35,000 nt of DNA from Symbiodinium natans. Its lineage: Eukaryota; Sar; Dinophyceae; Suessiales; Symbiodiniaceae. The notes under the pieces were generated by a model. It did not search any database, was not told the DNA's origin, and saw nothing but the letters and a program-made list of their open reading frames with translations. The first letter of the stretch is position 1, and every line of letters begins with the position of its first letter. The translations under genes and the position numbers were made by a program. Positions 1 to 9,352 of this stretch are shown here, in pieces. The DNA lies in contig CAJNDS010002379.1 of the NCBI GenBank assembly GCA_905221605.1, positions 60,001-95,000 on the forward strand, read 5' to 3'.

Positions 1-448
1 ACCACAGTTCAAATACCACGCCGTGAAAAACTTCATCCAGGCCGATGTGTGCCAGCTGTGGGACCAAAACTCGTCGATGTCTGCTGTGGCACGGCTGAAT
101 TTGTACAGTCCACGCTGCTTCCCACGCATCGCCTGCCCACATCCCCGCAACGCGCAGTGCACAGGGACGCCTCGAATGATTTCTGCCCTGGTGGGCTCCA
201 TGCTGGCTACCATGTCCACGATCCAGTCGTCGCCGAGCGCGTCAGGTGCAACTTCTTGCTCATAGCCAGGCAAATCAACAACTTGCCCGAGAGTTTGCGG
301 GGCAAACTCAGGCCACGGAACTCCGCAATTGTGGCCGCCCTCAATCCATGTAGCGGTAGTCGTGGTGGTAGTGGTAGTGGTAGTGGCAGTGGTAGTGGAA
401 GTGGTAGTGGTCATGGAAGTGGTCGTCGTCGTCGTCGTCGTCGTCGTC

Positions 449-479
<31 letters not shown>

Positions 480-497
480 GTGACACGCTCTTAACTG
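1..497 (-). CDS. Partial coding region with Thr-rich stretch and FWSHSWH motif, likely membrane-protein family
   Basis: The minus strand is open from a TGA near 498-500 to the left edge of the window, so the gene continues outside. The first 45 or so codons are almost all Thr, encoded by the ACT/ACG/ACC triplet microsatellite. They are followed by about 116 residues of ordinary composition containing GVPVHCALRGCGQ and IDEFWSHSWH near the edge. I recall FWSHSWH-like motifs ahead of membrane segments in uncharacterised dinoflagellate multi-pass proteins, but that is from memory and the membrane part is not in the window. None of the triplets from 1 to 348 is a minus-strand stop. No convincing start is visible: an in-frame ATG sits in the Thr run, and an AG just before the run could be a splice acceptor. 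It could be a downstream exon of the kelch gene or a separate gene. Confidence 0.5.
351..480. repeat. Triplet microsatellite (GTC)n/(GTA)n
   Basis: Degenerate GTGGTA units are followed by about nine GTC and then about ten GTA/TAG units. On the minus strand the tract is in frame with the coding region at 1-348 and encodes a Thr run. Confidence 0.9.
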
Positions 498-565
498 ATC
501 ATGGTGTTTTCTGCTGTTTTTTGACTTTTTCTATCGTTTTCTCTGGTTTTTTCTGCGTTTGACGG

Positions 566-740
566 GTTGGGGGGGGTGGGGGGGGTGGGTGGGGGGGGGG
601 TAATTACGTGCTGTGCTTTGTGCACACATGACCATGCTGAGGGGTTGGGGGGGGGGGGTGGGGGGGTAATTACGTGCTGTGCTTTGTGCACACATGGGGG
701 TCGTGCTGGGCTTTGTGCACGCTTGACCACGCTGTCTACT
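566..740. repeat. G-rich tandem duplication, 66-bp period
   Basis: A 30-bp segment starting TAATTACGTGCTGTGC is present at 601-630 and again at 667-696, each preceded by a run of 7-14 G. A third, decayed copy (CTGGGCTTTGTGCACGC) follows near 706. No coding sense is seen on either strand. Confidence 0.75.
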
Positions 741-1440
741 GTTTTCCTCTGTTTTTTTGGTTGGTTTAGGGGCAAGATCTTTTGGGCTCACAGTGGAGGG
801 TTTAGGGTTTGCAGGTACAGATCTTTTGGGCTTTTTTGGGAACCTTTTGGGCTTCCAGTGGAAATATGGGGTTTGAGGTTTCAGCCTACAGATCTTTTGG
901 TTTTTTTTGGCATCTGGGGTTTAGGGTTTCAGGGCAAGACATTTTGGGCTTACAGTGGAGGGTTTGGGGTTTGGGGCTTGAGGGTAGAGACCTTTTGAAG
1001 TTTTTTGGGATTTGGGGTTTAGGGTTTAAGGGTAAGACCTTTTGGGCTCACAGTGGAGGGTTTCGGGATCTTTTCGGCTTTTTGGGATTCACAGTGGAGG
1101 GTTTAGGGATCTTCTGGGCTTTTTTGGGATTTGGGGTTGAGGGTTTAAGGGAAGGGTTTGGGGTTGAGGCTGTAAGGTGAAAGGACTTTTGGGCATTTTC
1201 TATGGGATTTAAGGTTTAAGGGGGTGCACTGTGGGACTGCTTTGTCATTCAGCATACACATGGGGTTTGGGGTTTCAGGCTCCAGATGTTTTGTGTTTTT
1301 TCTGGGGACGTGCTTGACGCTGTGGGGTTGAGATTTTAAGGGTGCACGACTCTTGGGCTTGCTTCAGGTTTCGGGGTTTCGGATTTCAGGGTGCACGACT
1401 GTTCGGCTTGCTGGAGGCGTTCGGGTTTAAGGACAAGTTT
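741..1440. repeat. Degenerate TTTAGGG-related repeat block
   Basis: The segment CTTTTGGGCTCACAGTGGAG followed by GGTTTAGGG recurs near 779, 940, 1037 and 1090, with related pieces elsewhere. It is embedded in drifting GGGTTT/GGGATTT units. Open frames here are low-complexity (Gly/Phe) and I do not call genes. Confidence 0.6.
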
Positions 1441-1460
1441 GGCCACATCTTAGAAAACCC

Positions 1461-1700
1461 GCGAAACGCTGTAAATACCGGTCTTTTCCTCTGTTCTGAG
1501 AACACGTCTGCGCAAAATAGGCCCTGTAATTGACCGTTTTTGAAGCCCGAAAACACTGTAAATACCGATGTTTTCCTCCTGCGCATAAAGTAGTTGAAAG
1601 TAGTTTGCGCGACTTTTTACACATCCATTTTTCGTGTCCGTAAACGGACAAAGCCAGGAAACACTGTAAATACCGAGGTTTTGGTCTCTTAACACGAAAA
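1461..1700. repeat. Three copies of a CTGTAAATACCG-containing repeat
   Basis: The segments GAAACGCTGTAAATACCGGT (1463), GAAAACACTGTAAATACCGA (1549) and GAAACACTGTAAATACCGAG (1659) each lead into a T-rich tail. Spacing is about 86 and 110 bp. A short inverted repeat, TGTCCGTAAACGGACA, lies near 1635-1650. Confidence 0.7.
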
Positions 1701-1744
1701 TTGCATGCCACAAAACCCCTGCGATCAATTAAGAACGCGACGCC

Positions 1745-1840
<96 letters not shown>

Positions 1841-1885
1841 TGATAGTGGTAGTGGTAGTGTTCGTGGTAGTGGTAGTGGTGGTGT
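1745..1885. repeat. Triplet microsatellite (TAG)n
   Basis: About 30 pure TAG units (1745-1834) run into a degenerate GTGGTA tail. The arrangement resembles the tract at 351-480. On the minus strand the tail also reads as Thr-rich in one frame, but no long ordinary coding sequence is attached. Confidence 0.9.
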
Positions 1886-1975
1886 CCAAAATCGCATGTT
1901 GAGCACTGCGGCTACATACTTCAGAACCCGTTAAGGGAGGCTAGGGACCATATGAAGGGCCCATATAACTACCCT

Positions 1976-2066
1976 AAACCTCAAACCCTAAACCCTAAAC
2001 CCTAAACCCTAAACCCCAAACCCTAAACCCTAAACCCTGAACCCTGAACCCTAAACCCTGAACCCT
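1976..2066. repeat. Telomere-like array CCCTAAA
   Basis: About twelve CCCTAAA units with CCCTGAA variants. Together with the TTTAGGG block at 2166-2232 it brackets the kelch island at 2086-2148. Confidence 0.9.
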
Positions 2067-2085
2067 AGGCTGCTAGGTGTAAGTG

Positions 2086-2148
2086 GTTCCACCTTGAGAT
2101 GAGGCCCCGGCTACCAGCTCCGTCCTTTCCGGCAAAGACCCACCTCTG
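2086..2148 (-). CDS. Kelch-repeat exon (RWVFAGKDG type)
   Basis: A non-repeat island between opposed telomere-like arrays. On the minus strand it reads QRWVFAGKDGAGSRGLIS, the LWVFGG strand of a kelch blade with one Gly changed to Ala. CTCGCCTCAG just upstream would serve as an acceptor. It is the lowest-coordinate recognised piece of the kelch gene and follows the DHSAV island near 3.0 kb, as expected for blade order. It is short, so the identification depends on the other islands; boundaries are approximate. Confidence 0.5.
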
Positions 2149-2161
2149 AGGCGAGGGAGGG

Positions 2162-2232
2162 GGTTCAGGGTTTAGGGTTTAGGGTTTGGGGTTTGGGGTT
2201 TGGGGTTTGGGGTTCGGGGTTTGGGTTTGGGC
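2162..2232. repeat. Telomere-like array TTTAGGG/TTTGGGG
   Basis: TTTAGGG units grade into a local run of TTTGGGG variants. Orientation is opposite to the array at 1976-2066. Confidence 0.9.
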
Positions 2233-2655
2233 CGCAGGTGTCGCATGCAAACTAAAGCGTTCAGTAGCGTTCAGCAACCTAGGAATCACAGGGGCACAGT
2301 TAAAAGGTACAAGGAGGGGCCCTAGAAGGGACCCTTAATCTTCTTCCCCTTGCTAACGCCTAAATGTACCTTATCTAGTCCCTAAATACGTAAAGAGCCC
2401 CACTATCACCCCTAAATTGTGTTTCTTCCAACATCCCCACCCTCTGGGTAGAGATACTCTAGGGTTGGGCACTCTAGGGACACTCTGGGGTTGGGCACTC
2501 TGGGGTTGGGCACTCCAGGGACACTCTGCGGTCGAGCACTCCATGGATGAGCGAGGAGTAGACCGAGCGAGGAGAAGAGTTCCGCGAGAGGAGAAGAGTT
2601 GAGCTTAAAATCTAACAGCCCCACACCGAGGCTGGGGAATGACCCCTAAGCCCTT
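2233..2655. repeat. Intergenic/intronic stretch with a GTTGGGCACTC minisatellite
   Basis: Between 2458 and 2545 the units CTAGGGTTGGGCACTC and CAGGGACACTCTG alternate about five times. The remainder shows no coding signal I can support; low-complexity frames over the minisatellite are incidental. Confidence 0.6.
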
Positions 2656-2935
2656 GAAACCCTAAACCCTAAACCCTAAACCCTAAACCCTCAACCCTCA
2701 ACCCTCAACTCTCAACTTTACATGGTCCCTTCTAAGGGTCCCTCCTTTACAAGAGGAATCAGGGTACGCTTGCGGGGTCGGGTCTGGAGGAGGCATCCCT
2801 CTTGCCTAAACCGTCAACTGGAACCCTAAACCCTAAACCCTAAACCCTAATTAAACCCTAAACCCCAAACCCTAAACTCTAAACCCTAAACCGTAGCCCT
2901 ACACCCTAACTACACCCTAAGCCCTGAACCCCGAA
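2656..2935. repeat. Telomere-like arrays CCCTAAA with variants
   Basis: Two CCCTAAA blocks (2656-2712, with CCCTCAA variants, and 2822-2935) are separated by about 100 bp of unique sequence in which I see no exon. Confidence 0.85.
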
Positions 2936-2959
2936 TTTTGAGGGTTCGGGCGCATGTGG

Positions 2960-3058
2960 CCTAAGCGCCCGAAACTCGCAGACAAGGTGCATGACGTCCC
3001 CCGAAGTGATCACCGCCGAATGGTCATTCCGCACATTCGTGCTTCCACCCGGGTACAC
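2960..3058 (-). CDS. Kelch-repeat exon (RNDHSAVITSGDVM type)
   Basis: The minus strand reads VYPGGSTNVRNDHSAVITSG followed by DVMHL, matching the R..HSAV....G.MW strand of a kelch blade; the usual WIFGG part is replaced by HLVCEF. It closely parallels the island at 6905-6994 (DHHSAVISSVGNMWIFGG), which supports homology between blades. It lies between the PSG..R candidate at 5.1 kb and the WVFAG island at 2.1 kb, in the right order. Confidence 0.55.
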
Positions 3059-4185
3059 CTCTCAGACACACTAGGCCCTCAAAACGGCCCAAACCCAGAA
3101 CCTTAGAGTTTAGTGTGTAGGGTTTAGAACCCGAAACCCGAAACCGGAAACCCTAAACCCTAAACCCTAAACCCCAGATGTCAGGAGCTGGTAACCTTTG
3201 GTGATTGTCGAGTTCAGGTCTTGGGGTCCGAGCCCCCCCCCCCCCCCCCAAGCCCCGCTCTTTTTCTGGGCTGGCCGTTTTGATACGAGGAGACAGTTCG
3301 GGTGTTGAGGCCTTAGGGTTCAGGGTTTAGGCTGAACACGCCACCAAAACACAAATAGTCGTAACCCCCCCCCCCCCCCCCCAATTTTTTAAACCTAGAC
3401 CCTGAAAGTAAAAGAATGATAACCATCATGACTATGCAGCAGGGGGAAAAAAACCCACCTCGCCTGGAGTGAGCTCGGTTCGCTAAACCCTAAACCCTAA
3501 AACCCTAAACCCTAAACCCTAAACCCTCAAATTGTCTTGCTAAGTTCGTTTGCACTCGGCGGCAGGGAGACAGGGTTGGCCGTCAGCTTCAAGGACTTAA
3601 ACTTCAGAGCTCAGGGCCTAGCCCTAAACCCTAAACCCTGAACCCTGAACCCTTAAACCCTAAACCCTAAACCCTAAACCCTACACCCTAAACCCTAAAT
3701 CTCAGCTCCGCAGCTTGGCCCCAGAGCCATCGGATGGACAGAAAGGCGCGCCTGTGTCCAGGTCGGAGACGCTGCCTGGCAAAGGCGAGTTTGGTGGGCT
3801 TAGGGTTTGGGGTTTAGATTAGGACTTGGGGTTAGGGTTTAGGGTTTAGGCGAAATAAGAACCTTGACTTTGCAAACAGACAAGACCCCATAGCATCTCC
3901 TTCCCTCTTGACGGCTTGGCTCCTTAGACAGATAAACCCTAAACCCTAAAGGAAGGCATCCCGTTATGATTCGCAGGGCATGAGAGTTCGCAGGGCGCGG
4001 GGTTTTACCAACGGCGAAGGAGGACCAGGCTTTCGAGGATTTCGTCCTTGCGGTGCAGAAGAAACTCGATAGGGTTAGGGTTTAGGGTGTAGGGTTGAGG
4101 GTTTTAGGGTTTAGGGATTTCTGGGGTTAGGGTTTTTACGAGTTTAAGAAGTGTTAGGGGTTTTAGGGGTGTTAGGGGTTTTAGG
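3059..4185. repeat. Repeat-filled stretch with CCCTAAA and TTTAGGG arrays
   Basis: CCCTAAA blocks lie at 3125-3177, 3483-3530 and 3620-3705; TTTAGGG blocks at 3798-3850 and 4072-4180. Poly-C runs occur at 3234-3249 and 3366-3382. The island at 3706-3790, flanked by CCCTAAA on the left and TTTAGGG on the right, could hide another exon (minus strand GSVSDLDTGAP), but I cannot confirm it. Confidence 0.75.
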
Positions 4186-4334
4186 GCTTAGGGGTTCTTT
4201 CGGGGAAAGTGTCATTTCTCGTCCAGCGAAGCCAGAAGTGCCCGCGGAAGCAGGGATGACAGGCTTCTCGCGCGGGAAGTGGGTAGGCGTTTTCGCAGCA
4301 ACAATGTCCATGCATGGTGTGCTTATACGTTCCC

Positions 4335-4545
4335 TTTTATATGGATATATATATATATATGTATATAAACATGTATATGTACGTATATATATATATATAT
4401 ATACACTGTATAAATTAACATATAAATAAATAAGTAAATAAATAAATGAACACATATTATCTATATATATATTTATCTGTTTGTTTTATTTAGTTGTTTA
4501 TGTGTTTTTTTATTATTGATTTTTTTGTATATTTATGCATATATA
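4335..4545. repeat. AT-rich block with (TA)n microsatellites
   Basis: TATATA runs at 4343-4360, 4384-4403 and 4462-4472, plus AAATAAATAAATAAAT. No coding signal. Confidence 0.85.
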
Positions 4546-5044
4546 ACGAACGTCTGACAAGAACAGCACAAGAGCACATTTGCCTTAAAGTGTATAGGGT
4601 CTAGGGTGTAGGGTTTCGGGCTACTTGGGAGCCCTTTTGTACTAAGTGAAAAGGGGCTCCGAAGTAAGGTTCGGTACATGGGCCCTTAACAAATGCGGCA
4701 CGTGGCAACCGAATGAAGGTCACTCTGCCCTTCTTTTGAGCACCCCAAAACCTTAGCTCAGAAGCTCCGGACTTAGGGTTTGGGGGGGTTGATATGGTCC
4801 CTTACCACCCTTAAGGGGCTCTGATGTATGGGCCCTGAATTTGTGCAGAGTATCAAAGGGGTATAGCTGCCCTTAGGTGCTGAAGAACTACCAATATTAG
4901 GAGGGTTCAGGGTTTAGGGATGATTTATTTCTTTTTTTTACCCTGACATGGAAGTCGTGATTTTTGTTTTTTTTTTTTGGGGGGGGGATGGCAAGCAACT
5001 AGTAGGTAACCATTCTGCCTCTGAGCCCTTAGACCTAACACCAC
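4546..5044. other. Non-coding stretch with a near-perfect hairpin
   Basis: GAGCCCTTTT (4629-4638) is complementary to AAAAGGGGCTC (4649-4659) around a 10-base loop. The rest holds isolated TTTAGGG units and a T/G homopolymer run (4963-4988). No gene is supported. Confidence 0.5.
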
Positions 5045-5109
5045 TCAACCCTAAACCCTAAACCCTAAAACGTAGACCCAACATCCTAAACCCTAAACCC
5101 TAAACCCCC
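5045..5109. repeat. Telomere-like array CCCTAAA
   Basis: About six CCCTAAA units with a short interruption, left of the kelch candidate at 5110-5181. Confidence 0.85.
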
Positions 5110-5181
5110 GGTGCCTGCACGTCGATTTTGTGTAGGGTGTTCACGCGGCCTCGGGCTCCCAGATTGTAGGCTCTGAGCGCT
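5110..5181 (-). CDS. Candidate kelch exon (SLQSGSPRPREH)
   Basis: The minus strand reads SAQSLQSGSPRPREHPTQNR, resembling the W..L.PSG.P.PR..H start of a kelch blade but without the Trp. The island has CCCTAAA on its left and TTTAGGG-like units on its right, like firmer exons, and its position fits blade order. The match is short and could be chance. Confidence 0.3.
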
Positions 5182-5608
5182 TTGTGGGGCTTAGCTTGGG
5201 GTTTCCTGGTTTAGTTTTTTTTTAGGGCTTAGGGTTTAAGGCTTAGGATATAGGGTTTTATCTTGTTGTGGCTTGGTACTGATCTCTTGGAGTATGGCTA
5301 TGGGATTCAGATTTGATGGACGTCCGCCGTCAGCTTCTCCAGGAACAACCAGGATACCCTTCTCATGCTCAGACATGTGAGAGCTGAATCACAATACAAA
5401 ATTTGCGGGGAAGCAGCAGTTGCAGAAACTCGATACACAGCCCCTAACCAAAATGTTTAAGCCCTAAACCCTAAACCCTAAATCCTTGGCTATGAACCTC
5501 TGAACCTGACACCTTGCTTGTGAACCCATCCCGTGAATCTGAAACTCCTGAACACGTGGTCGCCCTCATAACTTAGGACCACCACTTTATCCAGGCACAT
5601 CAGGACAG
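5182..5608. other. Stretch without a supported gene
   Basis: TTTAGGG-like units (5222-5260) and CCCTAAA units (5462-5484) surround unique sequence. A minus-strand frame near 5500-5600 contains VLMCLDK, faintly like a kelch NDLW.LD strand. I do not call it. Confidence 0.4.
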
Positions 5609-5661
5609 ATGAGGGAGAGGGAAAAAGAGAGCGAGAGAGAGAAAGACAGAAAGAGAGAAAT

Positions 5662-5698
<37 letters not shown>

Positions 5699-6290
5699 GA
5701 GAGAAAGAGAGAAAGAGAGAAAGAGAGAAAGAGAGAAAGAGAGAAAGAGAGCAAGAGAGAAGAAGAGAGAGAAAGAGAGAAAGAGAGAAAGAGAGAAAGA
5801 GAGAAAGAGAGAAAGAGAGAAAGAGAGAAAGAGAGAAAGAGAGAAAGAGAGAAAGAGAGAAAGAGAGAAAGAGAGAAAGAGAGAAAGAGAGAAAGAGAGA
5901 AAGAGAGAAAGAGAGAAAGAGAGAAAGAGAGAAAGAGAGAAAAAGAGAAAGAGAGAAAGAGAGAAAGAGAGAAAGAGAGAAAGAGAGAAAGAGAGACAGA
6001 GGGAAAGAGGGAAAGAGAGAAAGAGAGAACCAGAGAAAGGGAGAAAGGGAGAAAGGGAGAAAGGGAGAAAGGGAGAAAGGGAGAAAGGGAGAAAGGGAGA
6101 AAGGGAGAAAGGGAGAAAGGGAGAAAGGGAGAAAGGGAGAAAGGGAGAAAGGGAGAAAGGGAGAAAGGGAGAAAGGGAGAAAGGGAGAAAGGGAGAAAGG
6201 CAGAAAGGCAGAAAGGGAGAAAGGGAGAAAGGGAGAGAGAAAGGGAGAGAGAAAGAGAGAGAGAAAGGGAGAGGGGGAGAGAGGTAGCGA
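5609..6290. repeat. Long purine microsatellite (GAGAGAAA)n then (GAAAGG)n
   Basis: About 680 bp of almost pure A/G: GAGAGAAA-type units to about 6030, then GGGAGAAA units to about 6235, then G/A-rich decay and a short CA run (6347-6375). Open frames on both strands are artefacts of the repeat. Confidence 0.97.
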
Positions 6291-6673
6291 GAGGGAGAGG
6301 GAGAGGCAGCGAGCACAAGAGAGCAAGAGCAGTTCGCCATGAAGGGGCACACACACACACATGCACACACACACTGCACACTCCAACCCCTACAAACTCC
6401 CAACAAGAACGTCGAGCCGCCGAGTTGCCAACCCAGATTGTCCCTCTACACACTCTCAAGATTCCGAACATATGGCCCTCTCACAGTCAACACATGTCCC
6501 AAGCGCCTAGTAAATAGGGTTTAGGGTTTTCGGTTGGGACGTTCCCCAGTCCTTAATCGGGATTAGAATAGGGGGCCCCCATACTCCCTACTAAGTGATT
6601 GCTAGTATAACGGGGAACATCCCAAGCATCAGGGCTCAACTCCGAAAACCCTTACAACCCCACAAGCCCTCCG

Positions 6674-6862
6674 CTTTAGGGTTTAGGGTTTAGGGTTTAG
6701 GGTGTAGGCTTAGGGTTTAGGGTTTAGGGTAGTACACCCCAAGCTCTTTAACAGACCCACTTCATGCAAAGCCTTCCCGGACGCACGTTTAAACTGGGAC
6801 GCTTTAAATCAAGCCTTAGGTGAAAAGACTCCGAAACCCTAAACCCTAAACCCTAAACCCCA
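6674..6862. repeat. Telomere-like arrays, both orientations
   Basis: TTTAGGG at 6674-6731 and CCCTAAA at 6834-6862, separated by 100 bp of unique sequence without a recognisable exon. Confidence 0.85.
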
Positions 6863-6904
6863 GGAAGGTTGAGGGTCTGGGGCTGAACCCTTTCGAGCCC
6901 CCCC

Positions 6905-6994
6905 GGGGTTCCAGCAGCACATGTTGGCAAAACCGCCGAAGATCCACATGTTCCCCACAGATGAGATGACAGCGCTGTGATGATCAACTGGGCG
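6905..6994 (-). CDS. Kelch-repeat exon (DHHSAV...MWIFGG)
   Basis: One of the clearest exons. Minus-strand codons give RPVDHHSAVISSVGNMWIFG followed by GFANMCCW. The H.SAV strand, the one-Gly turn and the MWIFGG strand are the core of a kelch blade. The island has CCCTAAA on its left and TTTAGGG on its right. It follows the W..SPSGSPP island at 8.15 kb in the order expected for one blade. No stop interrupts it; exact splice sites are not fixed. Confidence 0.7.
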
Positions 6995-7009
6995 ACGGGG
7001 TGGTTTTAG

Positions 7010-8107
7010 GGCTTCGGTTTGAGGGTTTTAGGGTTTGGGTTTGAGGGTTTAGGGCAAAGCCCTAAGCCCTAAACCCTAAACCCTAGACCACATAGGTTTT
7101 AGGGTTGGAGGGCTTAGGTTTGAGGGTTTAGGGGTGAGGTTGCTGCCTGCAGCGTTGCAGCCGCCTTGAATTCCGCAACCCACATCCAGAGGTGCACTTT
7201 GAACTGACGCCCAGGCCCCCTGAGCCGTGAACCCTAACCCCTGACACGGTTTAGGGTTTAGGGTTTGGGGTTTAGGGTCTAGGGTTTAGGATTTAGGGTG
7301 TAACTGGTCGTCGGATGTAGGAAACTTCAATAGCGAGACCACTCCCCGCCCCCCGTGCCTCCCCCCCCCCCAACACACCCAAAAAGTGCATGAAATTCAG
7401 GTTACTGGGGTTCAGGGTTTACTGTTTGGGATGCTTCAACCCTAACAGGAACTACCTCCCAGAACAAAGGCCCAAATACTGCTTAGTTGGGTCTTGTTTG
7501 GGCCTTGTTCTGACTGAGGATAGGAAACGTTGAGTTTTTAGACCCTAAACCCGAAACCCGAAACCCGAAACCCGAAACCCTAAACCCTACATGCCTTGGG
7601 GACGGGTAAGTGGGAAAGTTGGGGTGGACTTTGTGTTGGATCGCAACGTACATGGCACTTAAGCTCTACACCCCCACAAGCCTGAACGCAAGGGTTCATT
7701 AGGGTTTAGGGTTTTTCTTGCTGGCTCTTAGTCGGGAAAGAGGGCATAAGGTACCCTGTGCCCCCTAGATACACCCCGTATCGGGGATTACGTAGGGTAC
7801 CGAACTCTCCGCTTTCCTACCAAGAGCCAGGCGGTCTTCTGGACTTCAAGGTCGGTGTAAGCGGAAACTCGGGCAATCGCAGCTAAAGCTCATCATAACC
7901 ATACTCCTGATGAGTTTAAGATTTCGGCTGTTGCGTTTTGGGCGGGGCTTCCGTGTAGGCGGACTACGCATAAACTTCCCTTAAACCCTACACCATAGAC
8001 CACAATTCCTAAACCCTAAACCCCCAAACACGAAATCCGAAACCCGAAGCCCTAAATCCTAAACCCTAAACCCTAAACCCTAAACCCTAAACCCTAAACC
8101 CTAAACC
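7010..8107. repeat. Repeat-filled stretch, TTTAGGG and CCCTAAA arrays with variants
   Basis: TTTAGGG-type blocks lie at 7015-7060, 7096-7135 and 7248-7300; a CCCGAAA run at 7545-7580; a CCCTAAA run at 8003-8107. Unique islands at 7139-7230 and 7590-7980 show no exon I can support. Confidence 0.8.
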
Positions 8108-8111
8108 TTCC

Positions 8112-8198
8112 TTTCAGACCGGAAGGTCCATCTGCCCAGGCGCCAGGGTCAGGAGGGGAACCGGAAGGAGATGATTGCGTCCAGGAGGGCGTGCTAGC
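8112..8198 (-). CDS. Kelch-repeat exon (SWTQSSPSGSPP)
   Basis: The minus strand reads ASTPSWTQSSPSGSPPDPGA, matching the W.QL.PSG.PP.. start of a kelch blade and nearly repeating the island at 26489-26569 (WTQLTPSGSPP). GGCCAG immediately upstream offers an AG|G acceptor. It lies directly upstream, on the transcript, of the DHHSAV/WIFGG exon at 6.9 kb. CCCTAAA arrays flank it on both sides. Confidence 0.65.
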
Positions 8199-8205
8199 CT
8201 GGCCA

Positions 8206-8672
8206 CCCTAAACCCTAAACCCTAAACCCTCAACCCTCAACCCTCAACCCTAGAAAGCGAGAACCCTAGAACCCTAGAACCCTAGAACCCTAGAACCCGA
8301 GAACCCTAGAGGGCCGGCTAGCCTTGCCAAATGGACCCTAAACCTAAACCCTAAACCCTAAACCCTAAACCCTAAACCCTAAACCCTAAACCCTAAACCC
8401 TAAACCCTCAACCTGTAGGGCTTTTCAGGCTGCAAGTGCTAGGGCCAAGGAACACACAAGAGCCCTAAACCCTAAACCCTAAATCCTAAACCCTAAACCC
8501 CAAACCCTAAACCCTAAACCCTGAACCTTGATTAAGCCCAAAAACTTCAACACTTCGCCAACAGGCCTACGTGGAGGAGCATGGGACTGAGTCCCTAAAC
8601 CCTAAACTCGAAACCCTAAGCCCTCAGCCCTAAACCCTAAACCCTAAGCCCTAAACCCTAAACCCCAAACCA
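8206..8672. repeat. Telomere-like arrays with local variants
   Basis: CCCTAAA/CCCTCAA at 8209-8250, a GAACCCTAG nonamer run at 8256-8310, CCCTAAA at 8334-8410 and 8463-8523, and mixed CCCTAAG units at 8592-8672. Confidence 0.9.
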
Positions 8673-9338
8673 AGTGCAATGTAGAGGCATGAATGCCCCT
8701 GGTTGAGATGATCCTACTCAATAGCACTCCTTCACAACCACGTCCTCCACGTGCTTCTCCAATAATAACTTGATTTTTCCTGCTGATAAGAGGCCGACAA
8801 GTTTCAAGTTCTCTTATTGGCTAAGCAGAAGTAAATCCTTAGCCCGAGTCTATAGACCGCAACACCCGGCATAAGGGTGCCATTTTTGCTTAGAGGAGTT
8901 TAGGATCCAAACCCTGAAAAAGGGAAACATGGGCACTGGATGTCCTAGAAAAGGTTTGAGATACGGGGTTTAGGATTTGGGGTTGTGGGCTGCTCCACAA
9001 GATTTGGGATGTTTCATCCAAAGCTCCAAACCCTAAACCCTAACCCCCCAAACCCTAACAGCCCCAAAGCCTAACCCCACCCCCCTGCCTCCTAAACCCG
9101 AAACAAGTCCTGAGATGGAAGCGTTGAATTTCAAATTTATCTCATCCCTACCTTAAACCCCCCAACTCCAAAATCTGAAATTTCAAACTTATGAGGTTAA
9201 AAACGTAATTTACAATGATTCAAGCTTCGTCTGCTCCCTGCATTGGGACCGCCAGCTCTGGGATCTCGTGTTTCATGCTAAAAGGTTTATATAGGGGCTT
9301 AGGGTTTAGGGCCGATTGTAGGGTTTAGGGTTTCGGCT
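8673..9338. other. Unique sequence, no gene seen
   Basis: About 660 bp of mostly unique sequence with a few CCCTAAA or TTTAGGG units (9028-9060 and 9300-9345). No kelch-like island or long frame was recognised. Confidence 0.5.
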
Positions 9339-9352
9339 TTAGGGCTTCTTTC

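Noticed and set aside
4205-4300. Similarity to bacterial CCCGCGAAAGCGGG-type intergenic repeats (PVIPASAG in translation)
   Set aside because: Partial match of about 20 bases inside dinoflagellate-type sequence; not enough to argue bacterial origin.
5490-6517. Several 270-300-codon frames (Ser/Leu/Phe on minus, Arg/Glu/Lys on plus)
   Set aside because: They are translations of the purine microsatellite in several overlapping frames; no ordinary protein sequence.
1986-8672. CRISPR-like regular repeats
   Set aside because: Repeat units are 7-9 bp telomere-like heptamers without spacers of constant length, in a eukaryotic genome.
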